Source: JAGQWW01 sp041392845 (lineage in GTDB: Bacteria > Bacteroidota > Bacteroidia > Chitinophagales > Saprospiraceae). Taken from it: a DNA stretch of 64,000 bases. A program made the translations under genes and the position numbers. The notes below the pieces were generated by a model that saw only the letters and a program-made list of their open reading frames with translations, was not told the DNA's origin and ran no database searches. Of the stretch, positions 46,004-54,127 are shown piece after piece (position 1 is the stretch's first letter; each line of letters starts with the position of its first letter). Location of the stretch: NCBI GenBank assembly GCA_041392845.1, contig JAWKLG010000017.1:62001-126000 (forward strand), in the 5' to 3' direction.

Positions 46004-47585
46004 ACTGTTCCAACATTTGATGTAAATCTTGCAAAGTATTGGCTTCGGAGGCCGGTTTGTCTCTTCGCCATCTCAACATGCGCGGAAATCGGAGTGCAAT
46101 ACCCGATTTATGTCGGGAGGATTCATTGATGCCTTCAAAGGCGATTTCAAAAACCAGCTCCGGATCCACACTTCTCACCGGACCAAAACGCTCTTTGGTA
46201 TGTTTGCGCACCCAGCGGGTGATTTCATTGAATTCTTTATCGGTCAAGCCTGAATATGCCTTTGCAAAGGGCACCAGATTGTCTCCATCCCAAACCGCAA
46301 AGGTGAAATCCGTATAAAGATTTGCCCTTCGACCATGTCCGCTTTGCGCATACAACATGACTGCATCTACCGTCAAAGGATCTACCTTCCACTTCCACCA
46401 ATCTCCCCTTTTCCTACCTGCCAGATATGGCGAATCCTTTCTTTTTAGCATAAGACCTTCAGAATGAAATTCCCTGGATTTTTCGCGAACCTCTTTTAGT
46501 TCTTCCCATTTTGAAAAGAAAACTTTTTCGGATAGTTTTAATAGGTCGGAGGTAAGAGGATTGGAAGTGAGTTTTTCTAAAATTACCCTTCTTTTTTCCA
46601 ATGGCTGATCCCGGATGTCTTTTCCTTCCCATTCCAATACATCATAAGCCATGAGAACCACAGGTGCTGCTTCTAATATTTTTTTTGTGACATTTTTCCT
46701 TCCAATTCTGGTTTGAAGGTCATTGAAAGTTAGGGGAATGCCATTTTTAAAAGGTAAAATTTCAGCATCTAGTACGGTACCATTTGGAATAGCATCGCAA
46801 AGTGGTTCAAGCTCCGGAAATTTATCTGTTACCAATTCCTCTCCCCTCGACCAAAGAAACCATTCATTTTTGCGAATTATCAATTGCCCTCTGATTCCGT
46901 CCCATTTCCTTTCGGCAACCCATTCAGATTCTGCACCCAAATCATCCGGACCATCTTCCAGTGGATGGGCCAGGTAAAAGGGATAGGGTTTGGAAACATC
47001 GTCCAAAGGATGGTCTTCAACTATCAGTTTTTGAAAAGTGGTTTCATCCGGTGACCAATTTCCCATTAGTCGATGAGCAATTTGACTTTCTTCCTGGGAG
47101 GTGGTTTTGGCGAGGGCCTTCATCATGAGTTTTTGAGAAACCCCCATTCTGAATCCACCGGTGATGAGTTTATTAAAAACAAACCTTTCGATGGCATCCA
47201 TTTTGGACCAGATCTCTATTATCGTTTCCTTTTTCTCTTCCTCTTCCGCTCCTTTTAAATTTTTTATAATATCAATAAGATCAGAAAGTCTGGTTTCCAG
47301 TTTTTCCTTAGGCGGAGGAAGCAACAATGCAATGGTTTCTGCCAAATCACCCACCACATGATAAGATTCTTCAAACAACCAGGCTGGAACTCCGGCAGTT
47401 TCAGCTGCCCAGGCCCTTAGTTCACTGGTCTTAACAGTACGTTTTGGGCGACGATGAGAAAGTATTGCAATGGCCCAAAGTTTATCCCGATCGGGTGCTT
47501 TTTTAAAAAAATCAACCAAGGCTTCTACCTTGACGGTAGTTTTGGTGGTTTGATCCAACTGTTTGAAAAGCGTAGCGAAGTGCAT
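45996..47585 (-). CDS. ATP-dependent DNA ligase (repair cassette)
   Basis: 529-residue ATP-dependent ligase. The active-site Lys sits in VAERKWDGIRGQLI, with other nucleotidyltransferase motifs such as DAEILPF and HSEGLMLKRKDSPY. The C-terminal OB-fold ends with RFPRMLRWRRDK. The N-terminal helical DNA-binding domain is present. Start and stop overlap its neighbours: its ATG shares an A with the exonuclease stop (TAATG) and it overlaps the helicase by 8 bases, showing strong coupling in one operon. Confidence 0.94.
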   Translation of the reverse strand: MHFATLFKQLDQTTKTTVKVEALVDFFKKAPDRDKLWAIAILSHRRPKRTVKTSELRAWAAETAGVPAWLFEESYHVVGDLAETIALLLPPPKEKLETRLSDLIDIIKNLKGAEEEEKKETIIEIWSKMDAIERFVFNKLITGGFRMGVSQKLMMKALAKTTSQEESQIAHRLMGNWSPDETTFQKLIVEDHPLDDVSKPYPFYLAHPLEDGPDDLGAESEWVAERKWDGIRGQLIIRKNEWFLWSRGEELVTDKFPELEPLCDAIPNGTVLDAEILPFKNGIPLTFNDLQTRIGRKNVTKKILEAAPVVLMAYDVLEWEGKDIRDQPLEKRRVILEKLTSNPLTSDLLKLSEKVFFSKWEELKEVREKSREFHSEGLMLKRKDSPYLAGRKRGDWWKWKVDPLTVDAVMLYAQSGHGRRANLYTDFTFAVWDGDNLVPFAKAYSGLTDKEFNEITRWVRKHTKERFGPVRSVDPELVFEIAFEGINESSRHKSGIALRFPRMLRWRRDKPASEANTLQDLHQMLEQYG

Positions 47586-48604
47586 TAGCTTTTTTCCGCC
47601 TCCCCGGTATCATTTTCTTCAGCGGCATCTCCTTCATATTCCGTTTGAACCGAAGCTGCATTGAGTCCCTTGTCTCTAAGCCATTTGGCAAAAACACTGG
47701 TATATCCGTGTGTTACCAAAACCCTTTCCGCACCAGTATTTTCTATTGCTGTATTTAAATCTTTCCAATCAGCATGGTCACTGAGTACAAATCCTCTGTC
47801 TGCGGCTCTTCGCCTTCTTGCACCCCGCAAGGTCATCCATCCGGAAGCGATTCCTATCGAAAGAGGTTTGAATCTTTTAGACCAGGAGGAATTGATGGCA
47901 GAAGGTGGAGCTAGAACCATGGCACCTTTGAATTCACTTTTTGGAATGTCTGCTTTTGCTAATTGTGTTTCAGGAAGCAAAATTCCCTGTTTTCGAAGTA
48001 CCTTATTGGTATTTTCAATTGCACCATGCGTAAAAATGGGCCCAATCGAAGTATCCAATCCGTAAAGAATACGCTGTGCTTTACCCAGGGAATAACAGGA
48101 TAAAAGGCTCACTTTTCCTTCTTCCGCATTGGCATACCACCAATTGTTGATTTCTTCAAAAACCTCGGCTTGGGGTTTCCAGTTGTAGACAGGCAATCCG
48201 AAGGTAGATTCCGTAATAAAAGTGTGGCATTTGACCGGTTCAAACGCTTCGGTCAGTCCATCATCTTCCAGTTTATAATCTCCTGAAGCCACCCAAACTT
48301 CTCCTTTATATTCCACGCGAATTTGAGCCGATCCAGGTACATGTCCGGCCGGATGAAAAGAAAACTTCACCCCATTAATGGTGGTAGTTTTTCCAAATAG
48401 TGTGGTTTGTAATTTGATATCGCCAAGGCGGTAACGGATGGCAGGTGCAGCAGCCTCCGTACATAGGTATTCCTTATGTCCCCACCTAGCATGATCCGAG
48501 TGGCCATGCGTAATCAAAGCCTTCTGCACCGGCCTCCAGGGATCGATATAAATCCCGGCCGGTTCACACCAAATACCCTTATCCGTAAACTGTAGTAAAT
48601 CCAT
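47585..48604 (-). CDS. Ligase-associated DNA damage response exonuclease
   Basis: 339-residue metallo-beta-lactamase fold nuclease of the beta-CASP/SNM1 type. The metal motif is ALITHGHSDHARWGHKEYL and other blocks are KFSFHPAGHVPGSAQIRVE, VWVASGDYKLEDDG and VLSDHADWKDLN. It is the first gene of the minus-strand repair operon, so its promoter must lie between 48604 and 48797. Confidence 0.93.
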   Translation of the reverse strand: MDLLQFTDKGIWCEPAGIYIDPWRPVQKALITHGHSDHARWGHKEYLCTEAAAPAIRYRLGDIKLQTTLFGKTTTINGVKFSFHPAGHVPGSAQIRVEYKGEVWVASGDYKLEDDGLTEAFEPVKCHTFITESTFGLPVYNWKPQAEVFEEINNWWYANAEEGKVSLLSCYSLGKAQRILYGLDTSIGPIFTHGAIENTNKVLRKQGILLPETQLAKADIPKSEFKGAMVLAPPSAINSSWSKRFKPLSIGIASGWMTLRGARRRRAADRGFVLSDHADWKDLNTAIENTGAERVLVTHGYTSVFAKWLRDKGLNAASVQTEYEGDAAEENDTGEAEKS

Positions 48605-48757
48605 CGGATCCCTAACTTATGAAAATTTCTTTTGTTCACAGATGGGGATGGGATTGTTGATTGGTTTAGAACAGGAATTTGTTTTGGGATAATGTATAAA
48701 AGGAGGAAACTCTGAAGGAAAATTTATTTTAATCAACCCAAAGAGCCATGGAAGAAA

Positions 48758-48793
48758 AGCCAATAGCCAACGGCCAACGGCTAACAGCCAAAA
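48758..48793. repeat. Degenerate heptamer repeat near attL
   Basis: Four or five imperfect copies of RGCCAAC (GCCAATA-GCCAACG-GCCAACG-GCTAACA-GCCAAAA) end directly before the 36-bp direct repeat. Together with the flanking gap 48605-48979 (375 bases) it is the only structure I see besides the repeat itself. Confidence 0.6.
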
Positions 48794-48797
48794 ACAT

Positions 48798-48833
48798 GAT
48801 TGAGCTTTTTATTTCAGCGGTCCGGACGGGACT
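48798..48833. repeat. 36-bp direct repeat, left attachment site (attL-like)
   Basis: Perfect copy of 54115-54150. It contains the last 16 bases of the tRNA-Asp gene plus 20 bases of downstream sequence, here without the rest of the tRNA. This is the expected footprint of site-specific integration at a tRNA 3' end. Confidence 0.9.
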
Positions 48834-48979
48834 TAAAAATTCTATCATATTTTATTGAAATTCAGAATTTTATAAAATCATTATGGTGATTGTACTCAAT
48901 TTTGTAAAAAAAATAATTTCAAATGATATTATTTTATTACTCTTACAACAAAAGTAATTTGAACTCATAAAGTGAATTA

Positions 48980-50356
48980 GTGAATACTGAAATTTGCATC
49001 CAATTAAAATTGAATCCTCAGTATTTAGGTGACAAGGAGGATAAAAATGTTTCTTACCATGCTCATATTTATACCAAAAAGGATAATGAAGTATGGATGA
49101 AAATCTATAGGGATCGTTTTTTACATATGAAATTTAATTTCCTGTATTCTTCAAAAGGTATTAAGGACCTCAATGAAATATTTTGTGAATTATCCCATGA
49201 GAATGAACCAGATATTGAATCAATAGATTATTCAGAATCTAAAATAATTTCATATAGAGATGCAAGTAATGATTATGATAGAAACGGGGATTATTTTGAA
49301 TTAGGATTAAGTAACCTGAAAATTAGTTTCATCGCTGAAAATGAAACTAATTCAGAGGGTGATTTTAAATCAAGTTTCTATTTAGAAGATGGCGCTGTAG
49401 AGATAATTGAGGATTTTTACGTAATAGATAAGTTCTTTACTAATCCTGATGCATTGAAAGCAGAACATAAATGGAAAGAACCTTTTGTTTTCAAGAACAT
49501 TAAAATGGTTTTTGAATTAGGATTTTCTACAGAAAAAAATCAAGAAGGATTAGAGGTTATCCAAAAAATACCAAAGTTGGTTTTATACCACCAAGAGAAA
49601 AGTGAACAGGAAATATTAGAAGTAGCAGATTTTATTTTAGGTTTTGCATCCTTTTATTTTGGGACAGAAATAAAATATTTTTTTTATAGGATAAGTACCT
49701 CAAAAATTACTGTTCAAAAAACCATCAGAATTAAAGATCAATATCACTTTTCATCATCATATTTCATCCGAAGAAAATACAGCATAGGCTTTGAAGAGTT
49801 CCTAAAGAAAATTTCTCTACATAAAGAATTAAGTGTCGATTCCTTTAATGGTATTGTTCAAAAATATTTACTCTCTCAAAAGCTTAATAATGAATCCAAA
49901 TTTTTGTTATTATTCAATGTTTTTGAGAATCTTAGAAAAGTAAATTTAAAATCAGAATCAATTAAAGAATCTTATGATTTAATCCGCTTAAAAGACGAAA
50001 TAAAAGAGGAAATAAAAAATGATTTAAAGAGGTTTTCAATTTATGTCGATCCAAAAAAGAAAAATGAATTTGAAGCTCATGTAATGAATCATCAGAAAAC
50101 GATTTTCTTTTTACCTGTTAAAGAACAGTTGAATAATTATTTAGAGTTCCGCAATATGGATTTTGGCTTATTTGAAATTGACCTCTCCAAAATTAAATCT
50201 TTGAGAGATGAAATTTTTCATGGAGCACCCTTAGCCAGGAATCAAGAATTATTGGGTAAGGCAAATGAAGTTTTAAATTTAATGTGCCAGGTATTTATTT
50301 TTGATGTTTTAGGAATTGAAGATTTTAATAAGAAATTTAGCGCCAAGGAAGAATAA
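48980..50356 (+). CDS. Putative HEPN-domain protein (candidate toxin/defence RNase)
   Basis: 458 residues, starting with GTG (only candidate after an in-frame stop at 48968). The N-terminal 300 or so residues are a beta-rich, charged region I do not recognise, in the style of the ApeA N-terminal domain. The C-terminal part is helical and contains SLRDEIFHG with Arg409 and His414, the R-x4-H pattern of HEPN RNases. HEPN proteins cut RNA in abortive-infection and toxin systems. No signal or membrane segment is present. The end overlaps the converging gene at 50337 by 20 bases. It lies inside the tRNA-Asp island. Role in defence is inference. Confidence 0.65.
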   Translation: MNTEICIQLKLNPQYLGDKEDKNVSYHAHIYTKKDNEVWMKIYRDRFLHMKFNFLYSSKGIKDLNEIFCELSHENEPDIESIDYSESKIISYRDASNDYDRNGDYFELGLSNLKISFIAENETNSEGDFKSSFYLEDGAVEIIEDFYVIDKFFTNPDALKAEHKWKEPFVFKNIKMVFELGFSTEKNQEGLEVIQKIPKLVLYHQEKSEQEILEVADFILGFASFYFGTEIKYFFYRISTSKITVQKTIRIKDQYHFSSSYFIRRKYSIGFEEFLKKISLHKELSVDSFNGIVQKYLLSQKLNNESKFLLLFNVFENLRKVNLKSESIKESYDLIRLKDEIKEEIKNDLKRFSIYVDPKKKNEFEAHVMNHQKTIFFLPVKEQLNNYLEFRNMDFGLFEIDLSKIKSLRDEIFHGAPLARNQELLGKANEVLNLMCQVFIFDVLGIEDFNKKFSAKEE

Positions 50357-50951
50357 ATGTTTTTTTGTTTAATTCAACCTGCCTCCTTTCAAATTTTGAA
50401 ATTAATTGGTTTATATCCTTTTCAATTTTATCTCCCTCCATATGCCAGATAATTTCTTCTGACCTCTCCAACCTTTCTAATAAAGAATTATCGTCTCCAA
50501 ATTTTCCTGGTGTTCTGGCTGCTCTTAATTCATCAACCATTTGAGCGTTAAAACCAATGCTGTTTATTATTTTAAAAATACTTCCAAATTCCTTTTCTGA
50601 TTCAGGAGAAACAACTGCCATATATTTAAATTTTAGACTACTAAGCTTATTGAGCTTTTCCATTTCATTGTTTATCCTATAATGAATAACTTGAGAGGTT
50701 GAAAGCGATTGCTGATTATTATTTAATGTTTTAACTTCAATTTGTTCATGAGGAAAAACTCTTGGATCCCTAATTTTCTTTATGGACTCCCTAACAGAAT
50801 ATAATATTTCTAGTGTATCCTGAGATACTTCATTTTTCATCTTCCACCTTGCTTCCCTTCTCCAGGAGTCAATCCCATAAATAGCCGTTCCTGCAGCTAT
50901 AATAATTGAAATAGGCTGCAGGAACGATAAAAGATTATTTGTCCAATTCAT
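50337..50951 (-). CDS. Membrane-anchored protein of unknown function
   Basis: 204 residues. An N-terminal membrane segment (FLQPISIIIAAGTAIYGID) is followed by SWRREARWKMKN and a helical, charged cytoplasmic part with no known motif. It overlaps the preceding gene on its strand by 4 bases (ATGA), so the two are surely co-expressed. It also overlaps the HEPN gene end by 20 bases on the opposite strand. The one-TM plus soluble helical layout is found in several membrane-associated defence effectors, but this protein is not recognised. Confidence 0.7.
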   Translation of the reverse strand: MNWTNNLLSFLQPISIIIAAGTAIYGIDSWRREARWKMKNEVSQDTLEILYSVRESIKKIRDPRVFPHEQIEVKTLNNNQQSLSTSQVIHYRINNEMEKLNKLSSLKFKYMAVVSPESEKEFGSIFKIINSIGFNAQMVDELRAARTPGKFGDDNSLLERLERSEEIIWHMEGDKIEKDINQLISKFERRQVELNKKTFILPWR

Positions 50952-51628
50952 AATTTTTCCAAGTCTAAAATTTTCCTTAAGGTATACCCAATTGAAGTAA
51001 TGTAGATTTCACCCATCCCACTTATCTCTTCTTGATAGTAAGATCTATTATTAAGATTATAACCAAATCCTAATAACCCAGCATTTATGAGAGGTAAATC
51101 ATCCTCATTTGGTATTTCTTCCATTGAGCCATAATAATTAAGGTGCTCTTTCTCTCTAAGTAAAAATTCACTTAAATCCTCATAAGAAATAGAAATAATA
51201 ATTCTACTTCCCTTCAAAAACTCTTCATATCTTATTTCCTTTGATAGAAAAGCACAAAATAGCATAGAAATCAATTTCGCATCCAAATGGTCTTCGGCCT
51301 TTTCAAGAAGGTATAAAATCTTTTCCCCAACTTTTATTTTTGTTTTTGGATCGTTATCAATTTGGGAAATTAATTCATTCCTTTCTTCAGGGGAGTATCT
51401 ATCTAAATCACTTAAAAAGGAAGCAATTTTTTTAATGAAGAAGTAGTTCGAAATTTTAATACTTGTATTTCCTATAGCGACGATTGTTTTTATTACTGGT
51501 ATTTCGCTCAATACACCATCTTCTATCATACTATCCAACCCTATTTCAGAATAATCAATTGCTAAACCTTTTAAATCTGTTTGTGTCAGGGTTTCAGAAA
51601 ATGATTTTACAAAAATATTTTTCTTCAT
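50948..51628 (-). CDS. Protein of unknown function, defence-style island gene
   Basis: 226 residues, no signal. It begins KKNIFVKSFSETLTQTDLKG and has an internal hydrophobic stretch (IPVIKTIVAIGNTSIKISNY), then helical charged sequence. I recall similar small proteins of unknown function in bacterial accessory regions, but cannot name the family. Its stop overlaps the next gene by 4 bases. Expression is likely from a promoter above 51628. Confidence 0.7.
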   Translation of the reverse strand: MKKNIFVKSFSETLTQTDLKGLAIDYSEIGLDSMIEDGVLSEIPVIKTIVAIGNTSIKISNYFFIKKIASFLSDLDRYSPEERNELISQIDNDPKTKIKVGEKILYLLEKAEDHLDAKLISMLFCAFLSKEIRYEEFLKGSRIIISISYEDLSEFLLREKEHLNYYGSMEEIPNEDDLPLINAGLLGFGYNLNNRSYYQEEISGMGEIYITSIGYTLRKILDLEKL

Positions 51629-51639
51629 GATTTTTTACA

Positions 51640-51792
51640 TTAAATCAAATCCACATCAATTCCAGAATTTTTAATTACATCTTCTCTGGAAAGAATAGTA
51701 GAATGAGTAGTCAAATTAATTTTCCTTCCCTGGTTCAGCTGGATATTTCCATCATCATCAGGTAAACTTCCTATTGGTGAATATTGATTTTC
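51640..51792 (-). pseudogene. Possible gene remnant, C-terminal fragment only
   Basis: An open stretch of 50 codons, closed by a stop upstream and lacking a normal start, reads like real protein (SPIGSLPDDDGNIQLNQGRK, later STILSREDVIKNSGIDVDLI). It ends 12 bases before the 226-residue gene on the same strand, so it may be the truncated 3' end of a third gene of that operon. Family not recognised. Confidence 0.35.
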
Positions 51793-52234
51793 CTAGTAAA
51801 TGCTTGGTGTAGCACCTCTAAAAATAGCTTTTTCATAATCAGGTTTGTAATAGCTTCAAAAATATGCATGCAAACTTCCTATTAAGATTTATGCTCAAGC
51901 AATAAAGTAATTATCAAGGATTGCTAAAATACTGTTTAATTAAAACCGATTCAATGTTTTTTTGAATTTCAAATGAGAAAAGGATGTCCTTGGCAAGAAA
52001 GGAAATTCAATATAATTATTTTGCAGCTTTTCAAAATTCAGATTTGTGTTTAAAAGCAGAATTTAAAATTCTACTTGCTTAAACTTTGAAGAGGTAAGCA
52101 ATTCAATTAAGTTGAGGTGAAGATTTACACGAAACCCTGCAAAACAATGAGGAACGATCTGATAGAACTTAAACGAGGTACTCTTTTTGAAGAATGGAAC
52201 CAATAAAGGATCGCAAGTCTTCACTTAATCTATA

Positions 52235-52330
52235 TTAGCTTAGGTTTTCAATAATCAAACCTCTTGACTCCAAAAGTTCAAGCTGTTCGAGGTACCTTAA
52301 TGGTGGTTTATTGTATTTAGTTTTAGCCAT
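52235..52330 (-). pseudogene. Truncated Abi family (AbiD/AbiF-type) gene remnant
   Basis: 31 codons beginning MAKTKYNKPPLRYLEQLEL and including LLESRGLIIEN, then a premature stop. This matches the N-terminus of Abi_2 proteins, which are HEPN toxins of abortive infection and normally continue for about 250-300 residues. Downstream sequence shows only short scraps in other frames (e.g. VPFFKKSTSFKFYQ near 52180) resembling the next family blocks. I read it as a decayed gene. The likely associated structured RNA directly precedes the start. Confidence 0.6.
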
Positions 52331-52338
52331 AAAAAAAG

Positions 52339-52386
52339 AAAGCTTACCCTAAGCGCGCTGATCTTACGAGAAGCGGGGTAAGCATG
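52339..52386 (-). ncRNA. Likely abiF RNA motif upstream of Abi remnant
   Basis: Structured element on the minus strand, nine bases before the Abi ATG. An outer 8-bp stem (GCTTACCC / GGGTAAGC, 52342-52349 with 52376-52383) encloses a shorter internal pairing (AGCG with CGCT) and a TAAG/CTTA pair that could form a pseudoknot-like fold. A T-rich run precedes the ATG. Weinberg and colleagues described an 'abiF' RNA motif upstream of Abi genes; the position and GTAAGATCAGCGCGCTTA-type core fit my memory of it. A covariance-model search would decide. Confidence 0.55.
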
Positions 52387-52686
52387 TTAGTGCAAAGATA
52401 TAAAGTTATTTCCACTACTGCAATTAGGATTTATTCTAAAAAAGTGCAAATACTTAGCCCATTCATCAAACCTTAAAGCACTCCAAATATTTGGAAACCG
52501 AATATAAAATCGCCTTGCATTTTTTCGACATTTTCAGATTTTAGAATAAATGGACAAAAAACTCTGCGTTTAAGATTTTTATCGACTTTCAATAAAAATA
52601 AATTCCTTTGAATTGAAATTTGCTCCATTCCATTATAGCATTAACATAGCTTTGTTTTCAAATAACAATATGTAAAGCTAAAGCTT

Positions 52687-53235
52687 ATGAAAATTCAACT
52701 TTCACTTTCTTATCCATTTTTTCTTTTATTAACATTATTTTTTCTTTTCGCTTGCGAAAAAGGAGATGTCAATCCAAATCAGGATTGTGGTATCCCAAGG
52801 GAAAGCTGCAGAGATTGCGAATGGAATGTTTTCAAGTGTAAAATAAATGGTGAAGAATGGTGTGCTAGTTGTGAAGGGGAAAATATTATTTTCGGTTGCG
52901 ACCCTGTTGATTGTCAGTTTTATCCTAATGATTCCATTAGGTGGTTAAATACCATCGCCTACAATGATTACTACACTATAAATATCACATCCTCAATTTT
53001 TGAGATTGATGAAAAATGTGAATTCCTCGGAAAAAGTATATTATTCAACAGAAAAATGGTCGGAGAATGCAAAGTCTTTGCACCTGATACAACATTCGCT
53101 AATTCTGTAAAAATAACTTCAATAGACCACCAAGAACAACTGATAGAAGGTTCATTTGAATTTCAAGCATTAAACGAATGTGGGGATACAACAAAAGTAA
53201 CTGACGGTATTTTTAAACTAACCTACAGGCCTTAG
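52687..53235 (+). CDS. Cysteine-rich lipoprotein, copy 1 (DUF6252-like)
   Basis: 182 residues. The lipoprotein signal ends FFLFACEKGD with the lipid-bearing Cys at about 23. A Cys-rich block follows (QDCGIPRESCRDCEWN, then KCKINGEEWCASC, then FGCDPVDC). The rest resembles the DUF6252 pattern of Bacteroidota lipoproteins (FKCKINGEEW at the start, IEGSFEFQALNE and DGIFKLTYRP at the end); that link is inference. Predicted outer-membrane or periplasmic lipoprotein. Tandem partner of the gene at 53415. Confidence 0.75.
   Translation: MKIQLSLSYPFFLLLTLFFLFACEKGDVNPNQDCGIPRESCRDCEWNVFKCKINGEEWCASCEGENIIFGCDPVDCQFYPNDSIRWLNTIAYNDYYTINITSSIFEIDEKCEFLGKSILFNRKMVGECKVFAPDTTFANSVKITSIDHQEQLIEGSFEFQALNECGDTTKVTDGIFKLTYRP
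52753..52951. repeat. 199-bp duplicated segment, copy 1
   Basis: Nearly identical, without gaps, to 53481-53679. It codes for the Cys-rich N-terminal half of both lipoproteins; sequence before and after it has diverged strongly. Confidence 0.85.
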
Positions 53236-53414
53236 TCAACTTGTTTTAAATCAAAAGTAAATATGATTCTGGCACAGCTTCATTAAGTGCAGATTCAAAT
53301 GTAACAAACCATTATTTCTGCAATTTTGATGATGATCGAATCGATGAAAAAGCTGGAATTCTATAATTTAATATAGTATTTGTATTGTTACTAATTCTAA
53401 AGAAAAATCAAGTT

Positions 53415-53960
53415 ATGAAGAGAAAAATGACATTACTCGGTGTAAATCTTTTATTAATAATTCTCCCCTTTCTAATTTCTTGCGAAAAAGTAGATGTCAA
53501 TCCAAATCAAGATTGTGGTGTCCCAAGGGAAAGCTGTAGAGATTGCGAATGGAATGTTTTCAAGTGTAAAATAAATGGTGAAGAATGGTGTGCTAATTGC
53601 GAAGGGGAAAATATTATTTTCGGTTGCGACCCTGTTGATTGTCAGTTTTATCCAAATGATTCTATAAGGTGGTTAAATATCGGTGCTAACGTAAATAATT
53701 ATACAGTTTTTGTCACATCAGAAATTACTGAATTAAATAAAGAAATTTCTTTAATTAAAGACAACAGGGTATTAAATAAAGATGAATCAGGAAATTGTAT
53801 TAGATATTTTGCTAAACCTGAAAACAATTTCGTCAAGGTTACCGATATAAATACTTCTCTGCAGATTATAGAAGGCACTTTCCAGTTTGAATGTTTGAAT
53901 GAGTGTAATGATACATTAAGAATATCAGAAGGAGTTTTTAAACTTACTTATAGGCCTTAA
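53415..53960 (+). CDS. Cysteine-rich lipoprotein, copy 2 (DUF6252-like)
   Basis: 181 residues starting MKRKMTLLGV; a longer frame from 53385 adds ten residues that do not fit a signal peptide. The lipobox is FLISCEK. The N-terminal half is nearly identical to copy 1, while the C-terminal half (IGANVNNYTVFVTSEITEL onward) is quite different before the shared ending GVFKLTYRP. No promoter is clear; the gap 53236-53414 shows nothing. Confidence 0.75.
   Translation: MKRKMTLLGVNLLLIILPFLISCEKVDVNPNQDCGVPRESCRDCEWNVFKCKINGEEWCANCEGENIIFGCDPVDCQFYPNDSIRWLNIGANVNNYTVFVTSEITELNKEISLIKDNRVLNKDESGNCIRYFAKPENNFVKVTDINTSLQIIEGTFQFECLNECNDTLRISEGVFKLTYRP
53481..53679. repeat. 199-bp duplicated segment, copy 2
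   Basis: Partner of 52753-52951, offset by 728 bases. Differences are few and mostly at third codon positions. Confidence 0.85.
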
Positions 53961-54093
53961 TAACCTAATTTAAAACCATAATAGTAAATTCTCCAATACC
54001 AATATGGAAACTTAGATACCATTCAAAATCTTTCCCTTGCGTATTATAAAAGCAGATACAAAACCAAAAATAATTCCTTTTGTAGCCAAAAAA

Positions 54094-54127
54094 AAAAAGC
54101 CCAATCGAAATTACGATTGAGCTTTTT
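54094..54127 (-). terminator. tRNA-Asp terminator formed partly by island sequence
   Basis: 13 base pairs (54094-54107 with 54114-54127, one mismatch) and a long A-run on the plus strand, i.e. T-run on the minus strand. One arm lies in the 36-bp repeat and the other in island DNA, so the island would supply part of the terminator. Confidence 0.75.

Noticed and set aside
52339..52386. Plain intrinsic terminator for a minus-strand gene
   Set aside because: The T-run leads straight into the Abi start codon and no gene lies directly upstream on that strand; the internal pairing and position fit a structured RNA better.
48834..54114. Prophage or conjugative element
   Set aside because: No structural, replication, relaxase or integrase gene is present in the 5.3 kb.
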